Assembly (NCBI RefSeq): GCF_002902085.1
Contig: NZ_PPQR01000011.1
Coordinates: 1-57,499 of the forward strand
From: Staphylococcus simiae
GTDB taxonomy: Bacteria; Bacillota; Bacilli; Staphylococcales; Staphylococcaceae
Reading direction: 5' to 3'
Length of the DNA stretch: 57,499 bases
Made by a program: the position numbers and the translations under genes. The notes beneath the pieces were generated by a model. That model did not search any database, was not told the DNA's origin, and saw nothing but the letters and a program-made list of their open reading frames with translations. Every line of letters starts with the position of its first letter. The stretch's first letter is position 1. This document shows positions 17,081-24,907 of the stretch, piece after piece.

Positions 17081-17165
17081 GCATGAGTAAATAAGCCGTA
17101 TCCATAACTAATATACGTACACAGTACTTATTAACTCATGCCTAATCTCACTTAGTAACACGTTA
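17081..17165 (-). promoter_or_regulatory. GlcT-type ribonucleic antiterminator (RAT) overlapping a terminator
   Basis: On the minus strand the leader contains GATTAGGCATGAGT, the conserved part of the ptsG RAT. It overlaps the left arm of a terminator made by GCATGAGTTAATAAG and CTTATTTACTCATGC (17127-17141 and 17081-17095), followed by seven T. This is the arrangement in Bacillus ptsG and S. carnosus glcA, where GlcT stabilises the RAT in the presence of glucose. The structure is seen; the GlcT link is family knowledge. Confidence 0.8.
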
Positions 17166-17654
17166 GTATATGAAATTAATATAAAACATTAAACAATGTT
17201 AAGTGTAATGACTAGAATCTTACTTCCTTATACTTTTATTTTATCATGGTTAAGTATGCGTTTTCAATATAGTTTGTTAATTTAATTCAAATGTTGTTAA
17301 TTTGTCATAAATTTATATGTAAAATTAATAAGATGCAGTGGCGTGAAGAATATGTTGTGCCCTTTTGGTAGGTTAGAGAGGTGGCCTATAAAGAAATGAG
17401 ACAATTGATTAGGCAGAAAAGAGATTAGAGAATGGAGAAAAGTAGTGCAGTAGTACAGAAATTTAAAAATTGAGAAAAGTAGAGATAAAAATAAAAATCA
17501 TAAAAGTTAAGCTACTTAAATATTTAAAAATAATTTAATTAAACTTTTATATTATTTTTAAACGTGTATAATTATTTTATAAAACTTGGTGGCCGATTTA
17601 CCAATGTGTATCACTAACCAGCCATATTTTAGTTATGAAGGCGAGGTGGTACTT
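17166..17654. other. Non-coding stretch upstream of ptsG
   Basis: About 490 A/T-rich bases, purine-rich at 17380-17480. No gene is supported. It should hold the ptsG promoter on the minus strand and, on the plus strand, a -10 TATAAT at 17567-17572 that may serve the small peptide gene. An imperfect hairpin around 17589-17630 (TGGCC.../...AGCCA) lies in the putative leader of that gene. Confidence 0.4.
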
Positions 17655-17744
17655 ATGGCTATCAATATTGAAATACATATAACGTTGTTTATACAAGTTA
17701 TTGTGACAATATATCTAGTCGCATTGTTATGTAGAAAGAAATAA
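17655..17744 (+). CDS. Possible 29-residue hydrophobic peptide (type I toxin-like)
   Basis: A strong GAGGTG sits eight bases before an ATG opening a 29-residue peptide: a short N-terminus (MAINIEIHI), one hydrophobic helix (about 10-25, LFIQVIVTIYLVALLC) and a basic end RKK. A hairpin with CATACT/AGTATG and CCTC/GAGG arms (17745-17770) begins at the stop codon. Membrane helix plus cationic tail, leader structure and an adjoining hairpin resemble small type I toxins of Gram-positive bacteria. It lacks the Gly-Cys core of Fst proteins and I cannot place an antisense promoter with confidence. It could be a chance frame; the ribosome site and hairpin argue otherwise. Confidence 0.45.
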   Translation: MAINIEIHITLFIQVIVTIYLVALLCRKK

Positions 17745-17833
17745 CCTCCCATACTAAAGAGTATGAGAGGCATAAAAATGGTCTAGTTATGATACATATT
17801 GACATATAAAAAGTGTAATATGCGCCATGTTTT

Positions 17834-17872
17834 ACTCCTAATCGCGCAGCTAAAAGTGGTTAGGAGTTTTTA
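17834..17872 (+). terminator. Hairpin terminator after the small peptide gene
   Basis: ACTCCTAA (17834-17841) / TTAGGAGT (17860-17867) followed by a T run. Confidence 0.65.
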
Positions 17873-17901
17873 TATTTATATAATAACATTATTTAATAAA
17901 A

Positions 17902-17951
17902 AAATAAAGGGAATGAGGCGTTGAATAATTAGAGACCTCGTTCCTTTATTT
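17902..17951. terminator. Bidirectional hairpin before the manA fragment
   Basis: AAATAAAGGGAATGAGG (17902-17918) pairs with CCTCGTTCCTTTATTT (17936-17951), one bulge. A on the left, T on the right. Confidence 0.6.
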
Positions 17952-17958
17952 ACACTTA

Positions 17959-18300
17959 TTGATATTGATGGATATACAACTTTATTTACTTAAGTTATTG
18001 TTGCAATATAACCAGAAAAATCCTAATGTCACACCTAAAGAATATAACTACCAAGGACAAAAATTTACTGAGTTTGTATCAAATGAATTTTTTACAGTAT
18101 ACAAGTTGAAAGTAGACGGGAAATTTGGTTATATAAAGCCTAATGTATATTGTTTAGTTTCTGTTATTGATGGTAATGGTTCAGTTACAATTGATAATGA
18201 AAAATATAATATAGAGAAGGGTCAGCATTTCATACTTACTAATGATGACAAAACAATTACATTTAAAGGTGATATTGAATTAATTGTCAGTTATGCATAA
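17959..18300 (+). pseudogene. 3' fragment of a mannose-6-phosphate isomerase gene (manA)
   Basis: An open frame of 113 codons whose residues about 40-113 (FTEFVSNEFFTVYKLKV, then LVSVIDGNGSVTIDN, KGQHFILTN) match the C-terminal beta-barrel of class I ManA proteins, which are about 310 residues long. The catalytic, zinc-binding N-terminal two thirds is absent and no ribosome site precedes the TTG/ATG at 17959-17971. A terminator hairpin lies immediately upstream. It is probably the scar of a deletion or recombination and is unlikely to be active. Confidence 0.7.
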
Positions 18301-18479
18301 AGAAGAGCTTTATGGTGGAAAAAGATTAAAAAATAATACTTACTCTCGTTGATGAAAATATTATTAAAGTGATAAAGATAATCAAGATGAGGAAATAGAG
18401 AAACTACGTAAACTCCATCTAAATGAATAAATAAAGATTTAACGTCATAAATATCTTAAAGTTATTAGAAATAATTTTG
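18301..18479 (-). pseudogene. Decayed continuation of a duplicated merR gene
   Basis: Reading the minus strand from the duplicated start codon near 18500 gives MRIDEVATKLFLITLRYL and then stops. This follows the intact neighbour MRIDDVAQKLNIAKSQIRYY for about eight residues before decaying. The rest of the interval has multiple stops in all frames and no other recognisable gene. Confidence 0.55.
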
Positions 18480-18616
18480 TTGCAACTTCATCAATTCGCA
18501 TATGAATGAACCTCCTTTTAATAATGCTATCATTAGACCTAACTTTAAGGTCAATGAGTTTTCTATAATAACTAACAAAGCCCCCTCACTTCATAAAAGA
18601 GTAAGGGGGCTATTTT
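18480..18616 (-). repeat. Duplicate of the merR promoter, start and upstream terminator
   Basis: This block repeats 19576-19712 with about 85-90 percent identity by eye. It carries the first merR codons, the ribosome site, a promoter with -35 TTGACC (18549-18554) and -10 TAGCAT (18524-18529) at 19-bp spacing, and a GCCCCCT/AGGGGGC hairpin (18580-18610). The hairpin also works as the minus-strand continuation of the upstream region. The orientation is the same, so the copies bracket the oxidoreductase and merR genes as direct repeats. Confidence 0.75.
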
Positions 18617-18633
18617 TGATTCTAATATAGTAT

Positions 18634-19194
18634 TTATAAATTTTTTATAGTTTTCATGGTTACCTGTTTAATTTTGGTTGCAATATTTTTTTCTGTATTG
18701 GAACTTCTATTTAAATTATCAATATGAAGAGTCGTGATTTTGTATATGCCTGATAAATTTAAAGGGTATTTAAGTACGTGATATCCCATACGCCGTTTGA
18801 ATCTATGGAGAATTTCTGGACCGCCTTGTGTATATAAAATGATGGCTTTTTTATTTTTCCACATCCCTTTTTTAAAATAGAGTTTATGTTTGAAGCTAAA
18901 TGAATGTTCCGGCCAAAATGCATGGTCGATAAAACTTTTTAATATAGGTGGAACATTAAACCAATAAAGTGGATAAATAAATAGCAATGTATCAGATTGA
19001 TTTAAAATTGTTAGCATATTTTTATGTTGATTGGTTAATTCGGTGTGATAGCCATTTTGTAATATTAATGGTAAATGTGCTTGTTGCAAATTAAATACAT
19101 GTATGTCGTCATTATCTATACTTGCTAAAATTGATTGATATAAATCAAAGCATACTCCAGTTTGATTACCACCATAAATAATACTAATCATCAT
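18634..19194 (-). CDS. NAD(P)H-dependent flavodoxin-fold oxidoreductase
   Basis: A 186-residue protein of the NAD(P)H dehydrogenase (quinone)/KefF-MdaB type. Features are an N-terminal flavin-phosphate loop (IIYGGNQTGVCFDLYQSIL), the LLFIYPLYWFNVPPILKSFIDHAFWPEHSF block that forms the flavin and quinone pocket (about 70-98), and LYTQGGPE (about 118-125). It probably reduces quinones or other electrophiles with two electrons. The start overlaps the merR stop by 11 bp behind AAAGGAG, so the two are translationally coupled and the enzyme is the likely target of the MerR regulator. Confidence 0.82.
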   Translation of the reverse strand: MMISIIYGGNQTGVCFDLYQSILASIDNDDIHVFNLQQAHLPLILQNGYHTELTNQHKNMLTILNQSDTLLFIYPLYWFNVPPILKSFIDHAFWPEHSFSFKHKLYFKKGMWKNKKAIILYTQGGPEILHRFKRRMGYHVLKYPLNLSGIYKITTLHIDNLNRSSNTEKNIATKIKQVTMKTIKNL

Positions 19195-19597
19195 TTAATC
19201 TCCTTTGGTTTAATTCATCTAAAATAACTTTTTTATTAAGTGAATATTGATTGTTCTCAGACAGACTATAAATGTTTTTAAGTTTATTAAGGATAAATAA
19301 TTGATTATTTAATTCATCTTCTTTTTCTTTAATAATTTTAGCCATATAAGTTAATGAATCTGAATTACATTTTTCAGTAGTTGGCATGTGGAATAATTCA
19401 ATAATGTATTTAATATCTTTTAATTCAATATCCAAAGTTTTTAAGTCTATTATCATTTTCAAATCAATGATAGTAGCATCATCGAAGTAACGATATTGAT
19501 TATCATCCCTGGGTACTGTTAACAAACCGATTTTTTCATAATATCTAATTTGTGATTTAGCGATATTTAATTTTTGTGCAACGTCATCAATTCGCAT
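19184..19597 (-). CDS. MerR-family transcriptional regulator
   Basis: A 137-residue regulator: winged-helix DNA-binding domain at 1-70 (MRIDDVAQKLNIAKSQIRYYEKIGLL, then DDNQYRYFDD) and a C-terminal coiled coil at about 80-125 for dimerisation. There is a single Cys in MPTTEKCNSD and no metal-site cysteine pair, so a redox or small-molecule signal is more likely than a metal. I chose ATG 19597, behind AAAGGAGG; the longer frame to 19810 runs through the promoter. It is expected to act on its own promoter with the 19-bp spacer. Confidence 0.88.
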   Translation of the reverse strand: MRIDDVAQKLNIAKSQIRYYEKIGLLTVPRDDNQYRYFDDATIIDLKMIIDLKTLDIELKDIKYIIELFHMPTTEKCNSDSLTYMAKIIKEKEDELNNQLFILNKLKNIYSLSENNQYSLNKKVILDELNQRRLNDD

Positions 19598-19620
19598 GTG
19601 AACGAACCTCCTTTTAATAA

Positions 19621-19651
19621 AGGCTATCATTAAACCTAACTTTAAAGTCAA
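19621..19651 (-). promoter_or_regulatory. MerR-type promoter with 19-bp spacer
   Basis: On the minus strand -35 TTGACT (19646-19651) and -10 TAGCCT (19621-19626) are 19 bp apart, the over-long spacer typical of MerR-controlled promoters. The spacer begins with the dyad ACTTTAAAGT. Confidence 0.75.
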
Positions 19652-19677
19652 TGAGTTTTCTATAATCACTAAAAACA

Positions 19678-19708
19678 GCCCCCTCACTACATAAAAGAGT
19701 AAGGGGGC
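19678..19708 (-). terminator. Terminator of the short-chain dehydrogenase gene
   Basis: GCCCCCTCAC / AAGGGGGC hairpin with A-rich left flank (T run on the minus strand). Part of the block duplicated at 18580-18610. Confidence 0.7.
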
Positions 19709-19757
19709 TTTGCTAGTATTTTCATTAATAAAATGATTACCGCCATAAAGTGCTACA

Positions 19758-20471
19758 TTATTTCTTGTTAAACAATGAGAATGGTGTGAATCTGAATATG
19801 ACTTTACCATTATAATTACGTTTGTCTGTTAGGACGTTAACTACTGTTTGTGCACCTTGATCCACTGTACGCATGTAAAAACCTTTCATGTGATTGTTTA
19901 AATCAGTAGTGATACCACCAGGCATTAATCCGAAGATGTTAATAGGAATATGTTTTTTCTTATAGTACTGACCAAACATTCTAATCATAGCATTTAAAGA
20001 TGATTTGCTAGCAGTGTAACTAAATGGATGGAAGAAACGACTAGACTTAGAAGGAATCGTTAAGTTAAGAATCGTTCCTTTATTAACAGCTAAAATAGGT
20101 GTGAATGTCTTAATCATCTCAAAATTGCCAATAATATTAACATCAATGACTGACTTTAATTCATCAGCTGTGACTTCTAAAGGTGTGGCATCCATCTTAC
20201 CGGGAATACCTGCGTTATTAATTAATACATTTATATCTGAATGATGTTCTGTAATATGTTGCGCTGCAGTGTGAATCGTATCTAAATCATTTAAGTCAAT
20301 GTGAATCCACTCAGCAGTAATATCTTCACGTTCAAGTTTTTCTACAGCTGCTTTACCACGTTGCTCGTTTCTAGCACCTAGTAAAATATGCCAACCTAAG
20401 TTGCCTAATTTTCGTGCGCTTTCAAATCCAATACCTTTATTGCCACCTGTAATTAATACTTTCTGTACCAT
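19758..20471 (-). CDS. Short-chain dehydrogenase/reductase
   Basis: A 237-residue classical SDR. The cofactor motif TGGNKGIG is at residues 8-15, NNAG at about 86-89, the catalytic Ser in the TIPSKSSRF region, and YTASK (Tyr and Lys) at about 151-155. The substrate is unknown. ATG 20471 follows AAAGGAG. It lies 3 bp downstream of a small hydrophobic frame and 226 bp after gisA on the same strand, so it may be read through from gisA. Confidence 0.88.
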   Translation of the reverse strand: MVQKVLITGGNKGIGFESARKLGNLGWHILLGARNEQRGKAAVEKLEREDITAEWIHIDLNDLDTIHTAAQHITEHHSDINVLINNAGIPGKMDATPLEVTADELKSVIDVNIIGNFEMIKTFTPILAVNKGTILNLTIPSKSSRFFHPFSYTASKSSLNAMIRMFGQYYKKKHIPINIFGLMPGGITTDLNNHMKGFYMRTVDQGAQTVVNVLTDKRNYNGKVIFRFTPFSLFNKK

Positions 20472-20474
20472 AGG

Positions 20475-20696
20475 TTAAGCTCCTTTATGTATCTCGCTTT
20501 TTAAAATTAAACATACTATAGCATTTATAGTGTAAACTAACAAAGATATCGTGTGGTACGGTAAAACGCTTTTCATAACGTGTATGCATATATAACTAAG
20601 GTATGGCATTAAGAGCTGAGTATTGCTCATCATGACGGTCACTAACACAAATACATCAATATAACTCAATATTATTGTCATCATTGATAACAGCAA
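20475..20696 (-). CDS. Possible small two-helix membrane protein
   Basis: A 73-codon frame starting one base after the gisA stop. It encodes two hydrophobic helices (about 3-22 and 45-63) joined by a polar stretch with His and Tyr, and a basic tail. Upstream initiation signals are poor (AAGG about 13 bases before the internal ATG). I do not recognise it. It could be a real small membrane protein in the gisA transcript or simply non-coding A/T-rich DNA. Confidence 0.35.
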   Translation of the reverse strand: MLLSMMTIILSYIDVFVLVTVMMSNTQLLMPYLSYICIHVMKSVLPYHTISLLVYTINAIVCLILKSEIHKGA

Positions 20697-22289
20697 TTAC
20701 CTTGGAATAACAGGTATCTCTGAAATTAATTGTTGTGCATAAGCAGATTGAGGATGTTTAATGATGGCTTCAGTTGTATTAAGTTCAACAACTCGACCAT
20801 CTTTCATCACAGCTACACGATCACAAATTTCATTAATAACACCCATATCATGAGTGATAAAAAGATATGTGATACCGAATTCTAGTTGTAGTTGTTTTAA
20901 TAATTGAATAATATCTTGTTGAATAGAAACATCTAGTGCTGATACAGCTTCGTCACAGACAATGACTTTAGGTTCAATTGCAAGTGCTCTAGCGATGCTC
21001 ACTCTTTGACGTTGTCCACCAGATAATTCATGAGGATAACGATATAAATAACTACGATCTAATCCTACTTTTTCTAATAAGGTAACAACTTTTTCTGTGA
21101 TATCTTTTTTATTATTTACCCTATGATGGACGATTAAAGGTCTACTAATGACATCGATTATTTTGAATCGTGGATTGATTGATGAAAATGGGTCCTGGAA
21201 TATCATTTGTATATCTTGTCTTAATGGTTTCATTTCTTTGTTACTAAATAAATTGAGCGGTACGTTATTGTACCAAACGATACCTTGTGACACGTCCTTT
21301 AGACCGACGACCGTCTTAGCAAGTGTTGATTTACCTGACCCTGACTCGCCAACAATGCCTAATGTTTCACCTTTTAATATGGATAAATTAATATCATTAA
21401 CAGCTCTAAATGGTTTGCCATCATCGTCTATATAATCGGCACTGACGTGTTCAAATTTTATTAGTGGGTCATTTGCCAATGTACGTGGAGGGCGAGTTTG
21501 ATTGATATCTGGAATGGCATCAATTAAACGTTGTGTATAGGGATTCTGAGGATTTGTGAATATGTCGTTGACAGTACCACGTTCAACGACGCTACCTTCT
21601 TTCATAACAATTACATCATCACAAAATTGATAAACCACACCTAAATCATGTGTAATAAAAATAATTGACGTTTCAGTATATTCGTATAATTCTTGCATCA
21701 ATGTTAATAATTCATTTTGTGTACTGACATCAAGTGCAGTCGTTGGTTCGTCAGCAATTAAAATTTGTGGTTTAAGTATTAGGGCAATAGCGATCATGAC
21801 ACGCTGACGCATACCACCTGAAAATTCATGAGGATAAGCATTGAATTTTTTTGCAGCATCTTTAATACCAACTTTTTCTAAAATATCAATGGCTGCTGCT
21901 TTAGCATCATGTTTTGAAATTTGTTTATGTTGGAATAAAACTTCGGTAATTTGCTTGCCAATTGTTGTACGTGGATTAAGTGATGATAACGGATCTTGGA
22001 AAATCATCGCAATATCATTGCCACGAATTTGACGTAAAGATGACAGAGACAAATCTGTTAATTTTTGACCATCAAAAATTATATCTCCTGTTAATGTATG
22101 CTCGGGAAAATCTGGCAACAATCCTAAAATTGATTTCGCTGTAATACTTTTACCTGACCCTGATTCACCGACAATTGCTAAAATATGCTTTTTACGTAAG
22201 TCGAATGATACATCTTTAACGACATGCTTAGATGCGTCATCATAATTAAATGTGACATTTAAATCTTTAACTGATAATAAATTTGTCAT
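20697..22289 (-). CDS. gisA: Peptide/glutathione ABC transporter, double ATP-binding protein (GisA-like)
   Basis: A 530-residue protein with two complete ABC ATPase domains of the DppD/DppF type. Walker A is GESGSGKS at about 40-47 and 312-319; signatures are FSGGMRQRV (about 156) and LSGGQRQRV (about 426); Walker B is ILIADEPTTALD and VIVCDEAVSALD. It should drive the permeases encoded divergently at 22377-24892. The set matches the S. aureus glutathione importer gisABCD-ggt, reported to satisfy the sulfur requirement. ATG 22289 follows GGGAGG. As I remember the S. aureus order, gisA is co-directional with gisB; here it is divergent. Confidence 0.85.
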   Translation of the reverse strand: MTNLLSVKDLNVTFNYDDASKHVVKDVSFDLRKKHILAIVGESGSGKSITAKSILGLLPDFPEHTLTGDIIFDGQKLTDLSLSSLRQIRGNDIAMIFQDPLSSLNPRTTIGKQITEVLFQHKQISKHDAKAAAIDILEKVGIKDAAKKFNAYPHEFSGGMRQRVMIAIALILKPQILIADEPTTALDVSTQNELLTLMQELYEYTETSIIFITHDLGVVYQFCDDVIVMKEGSVVERGTVNDIFTNPQNPYTQRLIDAIPDINQTRPPRTLANDPLIKFEHVSADYIDDDGKPFRAVNDINLSILKGETLGIVGESGSGKSTLAKTVVGLKDVSQGIVWYNNVPLNLFSNKEMKPLRQDIQMIFQDPFSSINPRFKIIDVISRPLIVHHRVNNKKDITEKVVTLLEKVGLDRSYLYRYPHELSGGQRQRVSIARALAIEPKVIVCDEAVSALDVSIQQDIIQLLKQLQLEFGITYLFITHDMGVINEICDRVAVMKDGRVVELNTTEAIIKHPQSAYAQQLISEIPVIPR

Positions 22290-22306
22290 GATATTGAACC
22301 TCCCTA

Positions 22307-22352
22307 TTCACAAAAGTGAAAAATTATTCTATACTTTGTATAACATAGTAAT
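22307..22352. promoter_or_regulatory. Divergent gisA/gisB control region with two small palindromes
   Basis: The 87-bp gap holds TTCACAAAAGTGAA (22307-22320) and a second dyad TATACTTTGTATA (about 22330-22342). The second could form the -10 regions of both divergent promoters. Which regulator binds is not known. Confidence 0.4.
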
Positions 22353-22376
22353 CCACTCGACATTATTTTACAAGGA

Positions 22377-23723
22377 GTGATTGTCATAAATATTTATTAC
22401 GAAGTATTTCAAAAGTTATATTCTAAAGCATTTTATCGCATCATTATGATATTGCTAAGCTTACCAGTTTGGCTTTACACGGTTGTTAAATATTTATTGA
22501 TTGAGAGCAAGCATCGTGTGCAACGTAATAATTCTGAAATTTCCGACATTGAATATGCGTTGCAACAAAAATATCAATACTTAAATAAACAACAGTCGCC
22601 AGCAATAATTCGTAAAGAAGCGCAAAAAATCTTTGACCAACAACATCGCCAACATATGAAAGGTGAAGATAACGCAACAAATTTGGCATCTTATTACCAA
22701 TACACGTTGTTTCATCATGCTATCATCATTAAATTTATTTTAGCGTTGCCGTTATTTATTATGTTGACATTTTATATCAATCCGATTGTGCGTTACATGT
22801 TCGAACGTATCATGATGGCGGTCATCGTCATTATTGGTGTCATTATTAGCGTTTTTACCATTTTGTATTTTTCACCATTAGATGCTGCATACAGTGTCTT
22901 AGGTCAAAATGCTACGGCAGAACAGATTAAGCAGTTTAATACATTACATCATTTGAATGAACCTTATATTGTTCAACTGTGGGATGCCATTAAAGGTGTC
23001 TTTACATTCGATTTGGGCAAGACATACAAAGGTAACGAAGTGGTGACACAAGCAGTAGGTGACAGAATTCCTATTACGATTATCATGACGCTTATTGCCT
23101 TATTTATCGCTTTGATTATTGCTATTCCAATAGGTATTGTTAGTGCGATTAAACGCAATAGTTGGTTGGATATTGTATTAATGACAATCGCTTTAATTGG
23201 TTTATCTATTCCTAGTTTCTGGCAAGGACTATTATTTATCTTAGCTTTTTCACTTAAGTTAGATATTTTCCCGCCATCTTATATTCCGGAAAATCCACTA
23301 TCATTAATTTTACCTGTGCTAGTTATTGGTACGAGTGTTGCAGCATCAATAACACGTATGACAAGATCGTCTGTGTTAGAAGTGATGCGTAGTGATTATA
23401 TTATGACCGCATATGCTAAAGGTTTATCCACTTCTCAAGTTGTCTTAAAGCATATTTTGAAAAATGCCATTATTCCAATTATCACGTTGATTGGTTTACT
23501 TGTAGCAGAGTTACTTGGTGGTTCAGCAGTAACAGAACAAGTGTTTAATATTAATGGTATTGGTCGTTACATTGTTCAAAAACAACTTGTTCCTGACATA
23601 CCAGCAGTTATGGCTGGGGTCGTTTATATCTCAATCGTTATTTCACTTGCCAATTTAGTGATAGATATTTTTTATACGTTAGTAGATCCAAAACTTCGCA
23701 GCGAACTTAGAGAAAGGAAGTGA
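22377..23723 (+). CDS. gisB: Peptide/glutathione ABC transporter permease (GisB-like)
   Basis: A 448-residue permease. Residues about 140-448 form a DppB-type domain with six helices and the EAA-like loop (SVLEVMRSDYIMTAYAKGLS). The first 140 residues are an extension with two extra helices (about 20-40 and 115-135) around a soluble basic segment; ordinary DppB proteins are about 310 residues. Initiation is unclear. AAGGAG at 22372-22377 overlaps the GTG at 22377, and at normal spacing only ATA (22386) or ATT codons are in frame. It pairs with the next permease. Confidence 0.82.
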   Translation: MIVINIYYEVFQKLYSKAFYRIIMILLSLPVWLYTVVKYLLIESKHRVQRNNSEISDIEYALQQKYQYLNKQQSPAIIRKEAQKIFDQQHRQHMKGEDNATNLASYYQYTLFHHAIIIKFILALPLFIMLTFYINPIVRYMFERIMMAVIVIIGVIISVFTILYFSPLDAAYSVLGQNATAEQIKQFNTLHHLNEPYIVQLWDAIKGVFTFDLGKTYKGNEVVTQAVGDRIPITIIMTLIALFIALIIAIPIGIVSAIKRNSWLDIVLMTIALIGLSIPSFWQGLLFILAFSLKLDIFPPSYIPENPLSLILPVLVIGTSVAASITRMTRSSVLEVMRSDYIMTAYAKGLSTSQVVLKHILKNAIIPIITLIGLLVAELLGGSAVTEQVFNINGIGRYIVQKQLVPDIPAVMAGVVYISIVISLANLVIDIFYTLVDPKLRSELRERK

Positions 23724-23728
23724 TCAGT

Positions 23729-24892
23729 ATGTCAAATGTAATAAAAAAGCGTACTTCCTTAACATTATTTGCAGGATATGGCATAGTAACATACCTTGTT
23801 GTTTTTACGCTAAGTTTGCTTAATTTGTTTAAAGGCTATGTCGTCGATACATTTTATAGTTTTGAAATATTGTTACTTGTCTTAGTTATCGCTATTGTCA
23901 CTATTGTTATGACACAATCTTCATGGCAGCATCACGCAGTATGGCGTTCACTTGTCATTGTGTTATTACTATTGATGACGGTGACTGGAAACTTATTTGC
24001 TTTATTAATGTTAATTAGTGTAGTTCGTTATAAACAAACTTCAACATTACATATTTATAATGGCTGGGAAGCATTTATTAATAAAGTAGTCACACATCGT
24101 ATTGCGATGCTTGGTTTATTTATCTTAGTTGTTATGTTGACATTATCGATAGTAGCGCCTTTTACCTTTGATACAGAATTAGCTACTAAAAATCAATTCG
24201 ATGTTTTACTACATGCACCGAGTTTAGAATATCCATTTGGTACTGATGACTTTGGCAGAGATCTATTTACACGCATTGTCATAGGTACAAAACTAACGTT
24301 TTCAATTTCTATTATTTCAGTATTTATCGCTGTGATATTTGGTGTTATTTTAGGAATGATTGCAGGTTACTTTGACCGTATTGATAATTTAGTCATGCGT
24401 ATATTAGATGTTGTTTTTGCAATTCCAGCATTATTGTTAGCAGTTGCCATTATCGCGTCTTTCGGTGCTAGTACGACAAATTTAATTATTGCATTAAGTA
24501 TCGGTAATATTCCTTCTTTTGCTAGAACGATGCGTGCAAGTGTCTTAGAGATTAAACGTTTAGAATATGTAGATGCAGCACGTATTACTGGGGAAAATAC
24601 ATGGAACATTTTAAGACGTTATATTTTACCTAATGCGATTGCACCTATGATTGTACGTTTTTCGTTAAATATTGGTGTTGTTGTTTTAACAACAAGTAGT
24701 TTAAGTTTCCTAGGTTTAGGTGTGGCACCAGATGTTGCAGAATGGGGCAACATTTTACGTACAGGTAGTAACTACTTGGAAACACATAGTAATTTAGCTA
24801 TTGTGCCCGGTATTTGTATTATGCTTGTAGTTTTAGCATTTAACTTTATTGGTGATGCAGTGCGCGATGCACTAGATCCAAAAATACATTAG
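23729..24892 (+). CDS. gisC: Peptide/glutathione ABC transporter permease (GisC-like)
   Basis: A 387-residue DppC-type permease. Three or four helices in the first 100 residues precede the standard domain (about 120-387). That domain has the YPFGTDDFGRDLFTR signature and the ATPase-coupling loop ASVLEIKRLEYVDAARITG. Like gisB it is longer than usual (DppC about 300). I chose ATG 23729, behind AAAGGAAG, five bases after the gisB stop. Confidence 0.85.
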   Translation: MSNVIKKRTSLTLFAGYGIVTYLVVFTLSLLNLFKGYVVDTFYSFEILLLVLVIAIVTIVMTQSSWQHHAVWRSLVIVLLLLMTVTGNLFALLMLISVVRYKQTSTLHIYNGWEAFINKVVTHRIAMLGLFILVVMLTLSIVAPFTFDTELATKNQFDVLLHAPSLEYPFGTDDFGRDLFTRIVIGTKLTFSISIISVFIAVIFGVILGMIAGYFDRIDNLVMRILDVVFAIPALLLAVAIIASFGASTTNLIIALSIGNIPSFARTMRASVLEIKRLEYVDAARITGENTWNILRRYILPNAIAPMIVRFSLNIGVVVLTTSSLSFLGLGVAPDVAEWGNILRTGSNYLETHSNLAIVPGICIMLVVLAFNFIGDAVRDALDPKIH

Positions 24893-24907
24893 AAAGTAGG
24901 GAATCAT

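Noticed and set aside
19598..19810. Longer merR start at 19810
   Set aside because: The added 71 codons would cover the promoter, terminator and the end of the SDR gene; ATG 19597 has an excellent ribosome site.
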